DNA from: Stagnihabitans sp038231395
Lineage (GTDB): Bacteria; Pseudomonadota; Alphaproteobacteria; Rhodobacterales; Rhodobacteraceae
Direction: 5' to 3'
Length of the DNA stretch: 64,000 nucleotides
Assembly: GCA_038231395.1 (NCBI GenBank)
Contig: JBBRLL010000003.1
Span: 1-64,000 of the forward strand
Positions within the stretch are counted from its first letter, which is position 1. Every line of letters begins with the position of its first letter. A program made the translations under genes and the position numbers. The notes beneath the pieces are model-generated. The model made no database searches. It worked only from the letters and a program-made list of their open reading frames with translations, and had not been told where the DNA came from. This document shows positions 17,290 through 26,500 of the stretch, piece by piece.

Positions 17290-18486
17290 ATGACCGAGAC
17301 CAAGGCTCGGGCCGGGGAAGATATGTCCCAAGCCCTCTATCCGGGTGCGGAAGTGAAATCCGCGATGTCCGGATTTCTGAACGCTTTCAAAGGCTTTCAG
17401 GATGAAGTTAAGACCTCCTTTCAACAACAGGAAGATCGCATGACCATGCTGGACCGCAAGACGATGAGCTATGCCCGCCCCGCACTTTCCGGCTCCACCG
17501 AGTTGGACCTGTCGCACAAGAAGGCGCTTGGTGCCTATCTGCGCACCGGCGATGATGACGGGTTGCGCGGCCTGACGCTGGAAGGCAAATCCCTGTCGAC
17601 CGTGGTTTCGGCAGATGGCGGCTATCTCGTGAACCCGCAGATGGCGGCCAATATCCAGTCGATGCTGTCTTCGACCACCTCTTTGCGGTCCATCGCCAGT
17701 GTCGTGCAGATTGATGCCACGTCTTACGACGTGATCGTCGACAACACCGACGTCGGCTCTGGCTGGCAGTCGGAATTGTCGGCTGTGACGGAATCCACGA
17801 CGCCCAACATCAACCGCATCTCGATCAAGCTGAATGACCTGTCGGCAATGCCAAAGGCCAGCCAGCGTCTGTTGGATGACGCGGCCTTTGACGTCGAAAG
17901 CTGGTTGAGCCAGAAGATCGCCACCCGGTTCATCCGCGCCGAGGCCTCGGCCTTTATCAACGGCACCGGAATTGACCAGCCCAAGGGGATTTTGCTGCCG
18001 GCCAAGGTGGCAAACGCCTCGTGGACCTGGGGCAACCTGGGATACATCCCGACCGGGGCTGCGAGCGACTTCGCCTCGACCAACCCGATTGATTGCATTG
18101 TGGGGCTGGTCTATGCGCTGGCCGCTGACTACCGCGCCAATGCAACTTTCGTGATGAACTCCAAAACCGCGGGTGCCGTGCGCAAGATCAAGGACACCGA
18201 GGGCCGCTTTATGTGGTCGGACGGTCTGGCAGCGCAGGCGCCGGCCACGCTGATGGGTTATAAGGTGCTGGTGTCGGAAGACATGCCGGACATCGCGGCC
18301 AACGCCTATCCCATTGCGTTTGGCGACTTCAACTCCGGCTACACCATCGCCGAACGCCCGGATCTGCGCATCCTGCGCGACCCGTTCTCGGCCAAGCCGA
18401 ACGTGTTGTTCTACGCCTCCAAGCGGGTCGGCGGCGACATCACCGACTTTGCGGCCATCAAGCTTTTGAAAGTCGCCGTGTCCTGA
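17290..18486 (+). CDS. Gene transfer agent g5, major capsid protein
   Basis: The 398-residue protein is an HK97-fold major capsid protein. Its N-terminal about 100 residues are charged and helical, consistent with the delta domain removed by the g4 protease. The mature fold begins near the VVSADGGYLVNPQ segment. The ATG at 17290 follows GAGGAC; an upstream in-frame start lacks a ribosome binding site. The codon bias here is the strongest in the cluster, as expected for its most abundant product. Confidence 0.95.
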   Translation: MTETKARAGEDMSQALYPGAEVKSAMSGFLNAFKGFQDEVKTSFQQQEDRMTMLDRKTMSYARPALSGSTELDLSHKKALGAYLRTGDDDGLRGLTLEGKSLSTVVSADGGYLVNPQMAANIQSMLSSTTSLRSIASVVQIDATSYDVIVDNTDVGSGWQSELSAVTESTTPNINRISIKLNDLSAMPKASQRLLDDAAFDVESWLSQKIATRFIRAEASAFINGTGIDQPKGILLPAKVANASWTWGNLGYIPTGAASDFASTNPIDCIVGLVYALAADYRANATFVMNSKTAGAVRKIKDTEGRFMWSDGLAAQAPATLMGYKVLVSEDMPDIAANAYPIAFGDFNSGYTIAERPDLRILRDPFSAKPNVLFYASKRVGGDITDFAAIKLLKVAVS

Positions 18487-18592
18487 GGCGGTTGCCCGGC
18501 CTTCGGGGGCGGAGGCCGGGCCTTTCTGACGCGCGCGTCTGGTTGCAGGACGGGAGGCGCGCGTCCTTTGCGGCGGATGGATGGAGAGAAAC

Positions 18593-19192
18593 ATGATGTT
18601 GACCGAAGTGACCAGTGTCCTGAGCGCCAATCTTCCGGTGCAGGCGCTGAAGGATCATCTGCGGCTGGGCACCGGGTTTTCCGATGGCAACATGCAGGAT
18701 GGCCTGATCGAAAGCTATCTGCGCGCGGCGATGGCGGCAATTGAAGGGCGCACCGGCAAGGCGCTGATGCAGCGGCAGTTCAAACTGGTGCTGGAGGATT
18801 GGCGCGACGGGTCCGAGCAGGCGATGCCGATTGCTCCGGTGGTGGCTATTGTGTCGGTGACGCTGTTTGATGTGGCGAATACCGCCACGGTGTTGGGGGC
18901 CGCGACCTATCGGCTGGTGGTGGACAGCCAACGCCCGAAACTGGCGGCGGTGGGGTATTTGCTGCCGATGGTGCCGACGGATGGCCGGATCGAGATCGTG
19001 TTTGACGCAGGATTTGGCGCGACCTGGGCTGGCCTGCCGCCTGATTTGCAGCAAGCGGTCTTCCTGCTGGCGGGCCAGTATTACGAGCAGCGCAACGAGT
19101 TTGCGACGGCCCCTGCCGGGTTGCCATTTCCGGTGCAGGCCTTGATCGAGCGGTGGCGCACGGTGCGGGTCTTGGGTGGGGGCGCGGCATGA
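18593..19192 (+). CDS. Gene transfer agent g6, head-tail connector
   Basis: The 199-residue protein corresponds to RcGTA g6, an adaptor that sits below the portal. The N-terminal LKDHLRLGTG and the following helix are typical of phage head-tail connector (gp6-like) proteins. The start at 18593 follows GGAGAG; a second ATG directly follows at 18596. Its last four bases overlap g7. Confidence 0.88.
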   Translation: MMLTEVTSVLSANLPVQALKDHLRLGTGFSDGNMQDGLIESYLRAAMAAIEGRTGKALMQRQFKLVLEDWRDGSEQAMPIAPVVAIVSVTLFDVANTATVLGAATYRLVVDSQRPKLAAVGYLLPMVPTDGRIEIVFDAGFGATWAGLPPDLQQAVFLLAGQYYEQRNEFATAPAGLPFPVQALIERWRTVRVLGGGAA

Positions 19193-19527
19193 GTGCCATA
19201 GAACTCAACCGCCGCATGGTGCTGGAAAGCCCGGTTCAGGTGGCGGACGGTGCCGGTGGTTTCGCGCTGACCTGGGTGCCGCAAGGGGTTTTGTGGGCCG
19301 AGGTTGCGCCGGGGACTGGCACCGATGCGGCCGGGATCGACGTGCTTCTTGCCAAGACATCTTACCGGATCACGGTGCGCGGCGCGCCGGTAGGCTCTCC
19401 GGCCCGGCCCTCTCCAGCCCAAAGACTGCGGGACGGGTCTAGGGTGTTCAAGATCCTTGCCGTGACCGAGCGGGACGCCAGTGGCCTGTATCTGATCTGC
19501 TTTGCTCGTGAGGAGATGCCGAAATGA
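19189..19527 (+). CDS. Gene transfer agent g7, head-tail stopper/adaptor
   Basis: The 112-residue protein matches the phage head-tail adaptor family (SPP1 gp16-like). It begins with NRRMVLESPV and has a beta-rich middle with the usual RDGSRVFKILAV strand pair. It would seal the DNA channel after packaging. It starts inside the g6 stop (ATGA) and overlaps g8 in the same way. Confidence 0.87.
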   Translation: MSAIELNRRMVLESPVQVADGAGGFALTWVPQGVLWAEVAPGTGTDAAGIDVLLAKTSYRITVRGAPVGSPARPSPAQRLRDGSRVFKILAVTERDASGLYLICFAREEMPK

Positions 19528-19922
19528 GCTACGCAGCGGCAGCAGCCCTTCAGTCGGCAGTGTTTGCGCGGTTGTCGGGATGGTCTCCTTTGACCGGGAT
19601 TTTGATTGTGGATGCTTTGCCGCCGGGTGGTGGCTCTGGGACGTTTGTTCTTTTGGGGCCCGAGATAGCGAATGACCAAAGCGACAAGACCGGGCGGGGG
19701 GCGGAGCATCTGTTCCAGATCTCTGTCATCAGCGATGCCACCGGATTTATGGCCGCCAAAACGGCAGCGGCCCATATCTCGGACGCACTGGTCGGTGCGG
19801 CTTTGTCTTTGACGGTCGGAAGTCTGGTCGGGCTGACCTTCGTGCGGGCTGCAGCACAGCGTCTGAAAAGTGGCGACAGCCGCCGGATCGACCTGACTTT
19901 CCGCGCCAGAATTGAACTTTAA
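19524..19922 (+). CDS. Gene transfer agent g8, tail terminator (DUF3168)
   Basis: The 132-residue protein is a DUF3168 family member, with the Ala-rich start ALQSAVFARLSG and the late RRIDLTFRARI strand. Such proteins cap the tail tube and join it to the head connector. It is coupled to g7 by a four-base overlap and lies 50 bp before the major tail gene. Confidence 0.88.
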   Translation: MSYAAAAALQSAVFARLSGWSPLTGILIVDALPPGGGSGTFVLLGPEIANDQSDKTGRGAEHLFQISVISDATGFMAAKTAAAHISDALVGAALSLTVGSLVGLTFVRAAAQRLKSGDSRRIDLTFRARIEL

Positions 19923-19972
19923 GGCTCTGCCTTTGGCGGACCCTCGCAATCCTTTCGAGATGGAGAGACGAC

Positions 19973-20386
19973 ATGGCTGTGCAAAACGGCAAGGACCTGC
20001 TGATCAAGGTGGACGTGACCGGCACCCAAAGTTTCGTGACCCTGGCTGGTCTGCGGGCGACGAAATTGGGTTTCAACGCGGAAACCGTCGATGTGACAAC
20101 ATTGGAAAGTGCGGGCGGCTGGCGGGAGTTGCTGGCGGGTGCGGGGGTGAAGTCGGCGTCAATCGCGGGCTCTGGCGTCTTTCGGGACGCCAACACCGAT
20201 GCGCGGGCGCGGCAGATTTTCTTTGACGCCGAGATGCCACAGTTTCAGGTGGTTATCCCCAGTTTCGGGATTGTGCAGGGGGCGTTCCAGATCACCTCGC
20301 TGGACTACGCCGGGACGTACAACGGTGAGGCGACCTATGACATGTCGATCGTTTCAGCCGGTGCTTTGACCTTTACGGCCATCTGA
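19973..20386 (+). CDS. Gene transfer agent g9, major tail tube protein
   Basis: The 137-residue protein belongs to the TP901-1-type major tail family and starts with GKDLLIKVDVTG. It polymerises into the tail tube through which DNA is delivered. A good ribosome binding site (GGAGAG) precedes the ATG. Codon use is strongly biased, as in g5, in line with a high copy number. Confidence 0.91.
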   Translation: MAVQNGKDLLIKVDVTGTQSFVTLAGLRATKLGFNAETVDVTTLESAGGWRELLAGAGVKSASIAGSGVFRDANTDARARQIFFDAEMPQFQVVIPSFGIVQGAFQITSLDYAGTYNGEATYDMSIVSAGALTFTAI

Positions 20387-20706
20387 TGGGCAATCCGTTT
20401 GCGGGCGAAGTGAGCCTGACGCTGGACGGGGTGCCGCATGTGGCGAAACTGACCCTCGGCGCGCTGGCTGAACTGGAGGCCGCGCTGGAAACCGGATCGC
20501 TGGTCGATCTGATCAGCCGGTTTGAGGCGCAAAGATTCTCCACCCGTGATGTCCTGGCGCTGGTTGTGGCGGGGCTGCGCGGTGGCGGCTGGCAGGGCTC
20601 GGCTGCGGACTTGCTACGGGTCGAGATTGGCGGCGGACCGATGATGGCGGCGCAGGTGGCGGCGATATTGTTGGCCCGGGCCTTCGCTGTTCCCGGCGAA
20701 GCATGA
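20386..20706 (+). CDS. Gene transfer agent g10, tail assembly chaperone-type protein
   Basis: The 106-residue protein belongs to the gene transfer agent family typified by RcGTA g10, with the pattern EVSLTLDG...LTLGALAELE. Its place between tail tube and tape measure is where tail assembly chaperones are encoded. It starts within the g9 stop (TGATG). Confidence 0.85.
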   Translation: MGNPFAGEVSLTLDGVPHVAKLTLGALAELEAALETGSLVDLISRFEAQRFSTRDVLALVVAGLRGGGWQGSAADLLRVEIGGGPMMAAQVAAILLARAFAVPGEA

Positions 20707-20942
20707 GCAGCATCGACTGGCCGGGCCTTTTGCGGGCGGGGCTTTTTGAGTTGCGGCTGACGCCGGAAGTATTCTGGCGACTGACGCCCATCGAGTTGAA
20801 AATCATGCTGGGGGCGGAAAACACCGCCCCGGCCCTGACGCGGGCACGGCTGGAAGAGCTGGCGGCCGCTTTCCCCGATGGCAGAAAGGCACGATCCGAT
20901 GACGGACATAGCAACTTTGACGGACCAGATTGCCGCCCTTGA
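20703..20942 (+). CDS. Gene transfer agent g10.1, second tail assembly chaperone
   Basis: The 79-residue protein has the motif WPGLLRAGLFELRLTPEVFW and then LTPIELKIMLG, typical of the phage_TAC_2 / rcc01693 family. Paired small genes here probably bind the tape measure and tail tube proteins during tail assembly. It overlaps g10 by four bases and g11 by 44 bases. Confidence 0.86.
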   Translation: MSSIDWPGLLRAGLFELRLTPEVFWRLTPIELKIMLGAENTAPALTRARLEELAAAFPDGRKARSDDGHSNFDGPDCRP

Positions 20943-21552
20943 GGCCACGCTTGGCGGGACCGTCGGCATGGTTTCAAGCTTTGAATCCGAACTGTCCAAG
21001 ATGCAGGATACCCTCGTGTTTACTGGGCGCGAGGTCAACTCGCTGGCCTCTGGTTTCAGTGGCGGTCTTCGGAAAGCCTTTGACGGCGTGGTCTTTGATG
21101 GCGTGAAGTTGAGCGACGCGTTGAGCGGGGTTGCCAAAAGTTTGGCGGATACGGTCTTCAACACGGCGTTGAAACCGGTGACCAATGCGGTTGGCGGATT
21201 TCTGGCGGGCGGGCTTAACTCGGTTCTGGGCAAGGGGCTCGGGTTTGCCAATGGCGGCGCGTTCGTGCAGGGGCGGGTGATGCCATTTGCACAAGGCGGT
21301 GTCGTGTCCTCGCCGACGACATTCCCTATGCGGGGCGGCACCGGGCTGATGGGAGAGGCTGGACCAGAGGCCATCATGCCGCTGACGCGCGGTGCCGATG
21401 GCAAGTTGGGGGTCCGCGCGGCAGGCGGCGGGCAGCCAGTAACAGTCGTGATGAATATCTCTACCCCGGATGTCGCAGGCTTTCAGCGCAGCCAAAGCCA
21501 GATCGCGGCGCAAGCGATGCGTGCGCTTTCCCGTGGCCAACGCAACCGTTGA
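20899..21552 (+). CDS. Gene transfer agent g11, tail tape measure protein
   Basis: The 217-residue protein has a helical N-terminal half (ALEATLGGTVGMVSSFESEL) and a Gly/Ala-rich hydrophobic middle. Near residue 145 is the conserved tape measure signature GLMGEAGPEAIMPL. At only 217 residues it fits the short tail of gene transfer agent particles. The ATG at 20899 gives the family start; a few codons upstream are also open. Confidence 0.92.
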   Translation: MTDIATLTDQIAALEATLGGTVGMVSSFESELSKMQDTLVFTGREVNSLASGFSGGLRKAFDGVVFDGVKLSDALSGVAKSLADTVFNTALKPVTNAVGGFLAGGLNSVLGKGLGFANGGAFVQGRVMPFAQGGVVSSPTTFPMRGGTGLMGEAGPEAIMPLTRGADGKLGVRAAGGGQPVTVVMNISTPDVAGFQRSQSQIAAQAMRALSRGQRNR

Positions 21553-21561
21553 GGATAAAGC

Positions 21562-22194
21562 ATGACTTTTCATGAAGTGAGATATCCGACCAACCTGAGC
21601 TTCGGCTCTAGTGGCGGACCCGAACGGCGGACCGAGATTGTCACGCTGGTCAACGGATACGAAGAACGCAACTCTCCCTGGTTGGATTCGCGCCGGCACT
21701 ATGATGCGGGTTCCGGCATGCGGTCTTTGGATGATCTGGATGCCCTGCTTGCATTCTTTGAGGCGCGGCAGGGGCAGTTGTACGCCTTTCGCTGGAAGGA
21801 TTGGAGCGACTTCAAGACCTGCCGCCCGTCGCACGCGGTGTCGCAACTGGACCAACAGATCGGCACGGGTGATGGCGTCGCAAGGGTGTTTCAACTGACC
21901 AAGGCTTACGTGTCAGGCAGCCAAACGTACAAACGGACCATTGTGAAGCCGGTCGCGGGCACCGCACGCGTGGCTGTCAACGGGGTCCCAAGGATCGAGA
22001 CGGTTGATTTTACGGTCAACACGGCAACCGGGACCATCACCTTCAATCTGCCACCTGCTGCCGGTTTGGCGGTAACGGCCGGGTGCGAGTTTGACGTGCC
22101 GGTCCGGTTTGATACTGACAGGATCAGCACGTCGCTGGCGACCTTTCAGGCCGGACAGATCCCCTCGGTTCCAGTCGTAGAGGTGCGACTGTGA
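21562..22194 (+). CDS. Gene transfer agent g12, distal tail protein (DUF2460)
   Basis: The 210-residue DUF2460 protein starts with FHEVRYPTNLSFGS and includes the conserved FRWKDWSDFKTC. In the RcGTA particle the equivalent forms the distal ring between tail tube and hub. It lies 9 bp after g11 and overlaps g13 by four bases. Confidence 0.92.
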   Translation: MTFHEVRYPTNLSFGSSGGPERRTEIVTLVNGYEERNSPWLDSRRHYDAGSGMRSLDDLDALLAFFEARQGQLYAFRWKDWSDFKTCRPSHAVSQLDQQIGTGDGVARVFQLTKAYVSGSQTYKRTIVKPVAGTARVAVNGVPRIETVDFTVNTATGTITFNLPPAAGLAVTAGCEFDVPVRFDTDRISTSLATFQAGQIPSVPVVEVRL

Positions 22195-23081
22195 CCACAG
22201 GGCGCGATAACCTTTTGATCCATTTGGCCACCGGGACCACCACGGTTTGCCAGTGCTGGTCGGTGACACGCAAGGATGGCCTGGTGCTGGGTTTCACGGA
22301 TCATGACCGCGATCTGACCTTTGACGGGATCGTATTCAAAGCGGCGTCGGGGCTGACAGCGCGGGCTTTGCAGCAAAGTACCGGGCTTTCGGTTGACAAT
22401 ACCGAGGCCGTTGGCGCGTTGAGCGCCACTTCGGTCAGCGACGCCGATTTGCTGGGTGGGCGTTTTGATGGGGCGGCGGTGCAGAACTGGATGGTGAACT
22501 GGCAAGATGTCAGTCAGCGCATTGTGCAGTTTGCCGGAACATTTGGCGAAGTCACACGCTCTGCCGGGTCGTTCAAGGCCGAGATACGCGGGCTAACCGA
22601 GGCGCTCAATCAAGTGCAAGGGATGGCCTATCAGAAGACCTGCTCGGCGGTTTTAGGCGACAACCGCTGCAACTTTAACCTGAACCAGACCGGGTTTTCG
22701 ATTGAAGTTCCGATTGCTTCGATTGCATCTTCGGGAGTTTACCACGTCGCCTCTCAAAGTATGATTGCGGATGGTTGGTTCCAAAGAGGCCGGATCAAGG
22801 TTTTGACGGGTACGTCGGCCGGATTGGTTGGACTTGTCAAGTTTGATCGTGACGATGGCGTTAGCCGCCGTGTTGAGCTTTGGGTCGATGTGGCATTGCC
22901 GCCTTCTGTCGGCGATATCATCCGCCTCGAAGCAGGCTGCAACAAAGTTGCAGGGACGTGTCAGACGAAATTTAACAATTTCAGCAACTTCCGTGGGTTT
23001 CCTCATATTCCGGGTGAGGATTGGATGACCTCCTATCCGATTTCCGGAAACAACAACACCGGGGAAAGCCTGTTCAAATGA
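22191..23081 (+). CDS. Gene transfer agent g13, baseplate hub protein (DUF2163)
   Basis: The 296-residue DUF2163 protein starts with GTG overlapping the g12 stop (GTGA). Four cysteines, in KTCSAVL, NRCNFNL, EAGCNK and GTCQTKF, are spaced as in phage tail-tip proteins that bind an iron-sulfur cluster (lambda gpL type). Metal binding is likely but not shown here. From this gene onwards the DNA becomes visibly less GC-rich. Confidence 0.91.
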   Translation: MTTGRDNLLIHLATGTTTVCQCWSVTRKDGLVLGFTDHDRDLTFDGIVFKAASGLTARALQQSTGLSVDNTEAVGALSATSVSDADLLGGRFDGAAVQNWMVNWQDVSQRIVQFAGTFGEVTRSAGSFKAEIRGLTEALNQVQGMAYQKTCSAVLGDNRCNFNLNQTGFSIEVPIASIASSGVYHVASQSMIADGWFQRGRIKVLTGTSAGLVGLVKFDRDDGVSRRVELWVDVALPPSVGDIIRLEAGCNKVAGTCQTKFNNFSNFRGFPHIPGEDWMTSYPISGNNNTGESLFK

Positions 23082-23518
23082 CCCAACGTCCTGACGTGGT
23101 TGCTGAGGCCCGGCGCTGGATTGGCACGCCCTATTTGCATCAAGCCTCTTTGATTGGCGCCGGAACCGATTGTCTAGGCCTGCTGCGTGGCGTGTGGCGG
23201 GCCTTGCTTGGTGCCGAACCGCAAACCGTGCCGGCCTACACGATGGATTGGTCTGAACCGACCAGATCAGAGGATATGCTGGATGCGGCGCAGCAATGGC
23301 TTGTCGCAAGGCCATTGGCACCGCTGGAAGTGGGCGCTGTCGTCGTATTCCGGATGCGGCAGGGCTTTGTGGCGAAACATGTTGGCATCATCTCTGAAGC
23401 TGGCCAAACGCCTCGGTTCATCCACGCGTACAGTGGGCACGGCGTCGTAGAAAATGCCCTTTCCACCCCCTGGGCGCGGCGCATTGCCGGCCAATTCGAG
23501 TTTCCAAAAGGAGCGTGA
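23078..23518 (+). CDS. Gene transfer agent g14, NlpC/P60 cell wall peptidase
   Basis: The 146-residue protein is an NlpC/P60 cysteine peptidase. The nucleophile Cys32 lies in GAGTDCLGLLRG and the catalytic His101 in VAKHVGIIS, with His116 as a candidate third residue. It would open recipient peptidoglycan during DNA delivery. It starts within the g13 stop (ATGA); a longer frame upstream is inside g13. Confidence 0.93.
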   Translation: MTQRPDVVAEARRWIGTPYLHQASLIGAGTDCLGLLRGVWRALLGAEPQTVPAYTMDWSEPTRSEDMLDAAQQWLVARPLAPLEVGAVVVFRMRQGFVAKHVGIISEAGQTPRFIHAYSGHGVVENALSTPWARRIAGQFEFPKGA

Positions 23519-23521
23519 CGC

Positions 23522-26500
23522 ATGGCCACCATTCTTCTGTCAGCAGCCGGGGCTGCGATTGGCTCTGGCTTTGGCGGCACCGTTCTGGGGCTTTCCGGGG
23601 CGGTGATCGGGCGGGCTTTAGGTGCGACGATTGGACGCTCGATTGATCAGCGTATCCTTGGAGCCGGATCTGAACCCATCGAAACCGGTCGCGTCAATCG
23701 TTTTCAATTGACTGGAGCCAGCGATGGCGCGCCCATTGCAAAGGTGTGGGGGCGGATGCGTGTGGGCGGACAAGTGATCTGGGCCACGCGCTTTCTTGAG
23801 ACCGCCAACCGGAGCGGTGGCGGCAAAGGGGCCCCGCGCCCGGCCACGACCAATTTCAGCTATTCGATCAGCCTGGCAATATCCTTGTGCGAGGGCGAAG
23901 TTCAGCGGTTGGGTCGTATCTGGGCCGATGGCATAGAAATTGAAGTCGGGAATCTAGATATTCGGTTCTATCCAGGTTCCGAAACTCAATTGCCAGATCC
24001 CAAGATTGAGGCGGTTGAAGGTTCTGGGCTTGCCCCAACGTATCGCGGTGTAGCGTATGTGGTGATCGAGGATCTCGACCTGTCGCGTTTCGGCAACCGC
24101 ATTCCGCAATTTACCTTTGAAGTGATACGTCGGGCGCCCGCTGCGGTGCAGGGTGCCATTGGCGACATTGCTTCGGTGGTGCAGGCGGTGGCGCTGATCC
24201 CAGGAACAGGCGAATATGCTCTGGCGACCACACCTGTGACCTTCAACGACGGCCCCGGTGTCAATCGGACTGCCAATGTCCATACCGTTGAAGACAAAAC
24301 TGATTTCAGCATGTCTTTGGTGCAATTGGGCGAAGAACTGCCCAATTGTGGGTCTGTGTCACTGGTGGTGAGCTGGTTTGGCAATGACTTGCGGTGCGGC
24401 CAATGCCAGATCCGCCCGAAAGTGGATCAGTCGTCCGATGACGGGGTGGAAATGCCATGGCTTGTGTCTGGACTCAATCGTTCTGCGGCTGAAGTCCTTC
24501 CGTTGCTGGATGGCCGGGCCGTCTATGGTGGAACTCCGACGGATCAATCGGTCATCGAGGCGATTAAAGCCCTGCGTGCGACCGGCAAAGAAGCTATGTT
24601 GTACCCGTTTATCCTTATGGATCAGATGGCTGGCAATGGATTGACTGATCCTTGGACGGGTGCGGTTGGCCAGCCAGCCCTGCCGTGGCGTGGCCGCATC
24701 ACGCTTTCAACGGCGCCGGGTCGGGCAGGCAGTCCAGATCGAAGCGCGCTGGTTAACAGCGAATTGTCGGCATTTCTAGGCACTGCCCGGCCGTCAGACT
24801 TCAGCACACTTGGGGGGCATGTCACTTACTCTGGCCCCGCAGAATGGAGCTTTCGCCGGTTCATTCTCCACAATGCTTTCCTTTGCGCTTTGGCGGGCGG
24901 GGTAAACGCATTTTGCATTGGTTCCGAGCTTCGTGGATTGACACAGATTCGTGGCGCCAGCGACGCTTTTCCAATGGTTACCGCATTGAAAAGTCTCGCC
25001 GCGGATGTGCGAGCGATTTTGGGAAGTGGGACCAAGATCAGCTACGCGGCGGATTGGTCAGAGTATTTCGGATACCAATCGGATGCCAATCTCTATTTTC
25101 ACCTCGATCCCCTCTGGGCTGATGCCAATATCGACTTTGTGGGAGTCGACAATTATATGCCGATTTCGGACTGGCGTGATGGGACAACACATCTCGACGC
25201 GGGCTGGGGCTCAATTTACAACCTGGAGTATCTGAAGGAAAACGTCGCAGGTGGTGAAGGCTACGATTGGTACTATGACTCGGCAGTTGCGGAAGAGGCG
25301 CAATTGCGCCGTCCGATTCAGGATCTTGGCTATGGTGAGGACTGGGTCTACCGCTACAAGGATTTCGCGGGGTGGTGGAACAATCTGCACCATGATCGCA
25401 GGGGCGGAACGCGGCTGACAACTCCATCAGCCTGGATCCCGGGAAGCAAACCCATCCGCTTTACAGAATATGGTTGCGCCGCCTTGGACAAGGGCTCTAA
25501 CGAGCCAAACAAATTCATCGACGCGAAGTCATCTGAATCTGCTTTGCCGCGTGGGTCGAATGGTCGTCGCGACGACCTTATTCAGTTGCAATATTTGCGC
25601 GCCATACATGAATATTGGACCGACCCGACCCACAATCCCCAGGCAACTTTGTACGCTGGTCGAATGATTGATATGACTCGTAGCCATGTCTGGGCTTGGG
25701 ATGCACGCCCATTTCCAGAATTTCCTGGAAACGCCGCAGTTTGGGGTGATGGCGAAAACTATTATCGCGGACACTGGCTTAACGGAAGAAGTTCCAGCCA
25801 ACCGCTTGCGGCCGTGGTCGCTGATATCTGTCGGGACGCGGGACTTCTGGCCGGAATTGATGTGTCGCAAGCCTATGGAATTGTGCGCGGATATCTCCAG
25901 AGCGACCCGACAACGGCGCGAGCAGCATTGCAGCCGCTGATGACGTCCTTCGGCATGGATGCGGCCGAACGTGAAGGCATGCTGCGTTTCTCAATTCGCG
26001 ACGGTCAAGCAGATGCAAGTTTCCCAGCGGATCGTTTCGCTTTAGTACCAGAAATCGCTGGAGGAATTGAGAGATCCAGGCTTTCGCAGGCAGACATTTC
26101 TGGTCGAGTCCGGCTGACCTATGTCGAAGCCGAAAGCGATTTTGAGGTTCGCACCGCCGAATCCATTTTCCCGGATGAAACCTCGCCGGCAGTGACCCAA
26201 AGCGAAGTCTCTCTTCAACTGACCAATGCAGAGGCGCGAACTGTTGTGGATCGCTGGCTGGTAGAATCCCGAGTTGGGCGTGATAATGCGCGCTTTGCCT
26301 TGCCGAAATCAGCGCTCAATTTGGGGGCAGGGGATGTTGTTGATCTTGCCGGAATTACCTACAGGATCGATCGAATTGAGAATGGCGACGCGCTGTTAAT
26401 TGACGCAGTTCGGGTCGAAGTCGGAGCCTACTTACCGTCGGAAGATATAGAAATTGCCCCAACCCGTTCTTCCCCGCCGGTTGCTTTTCCGGTTTTTCCG

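Noticed and set aside
16558..18630. Minus-strand frame of 690 codons opposite the g4 and g5 genes
   Set aside because: It is the antisense of strongly biased, high-GC coding genes (prohead protease and major capsid). The product is His/Arg/Gly-rich without any domain.
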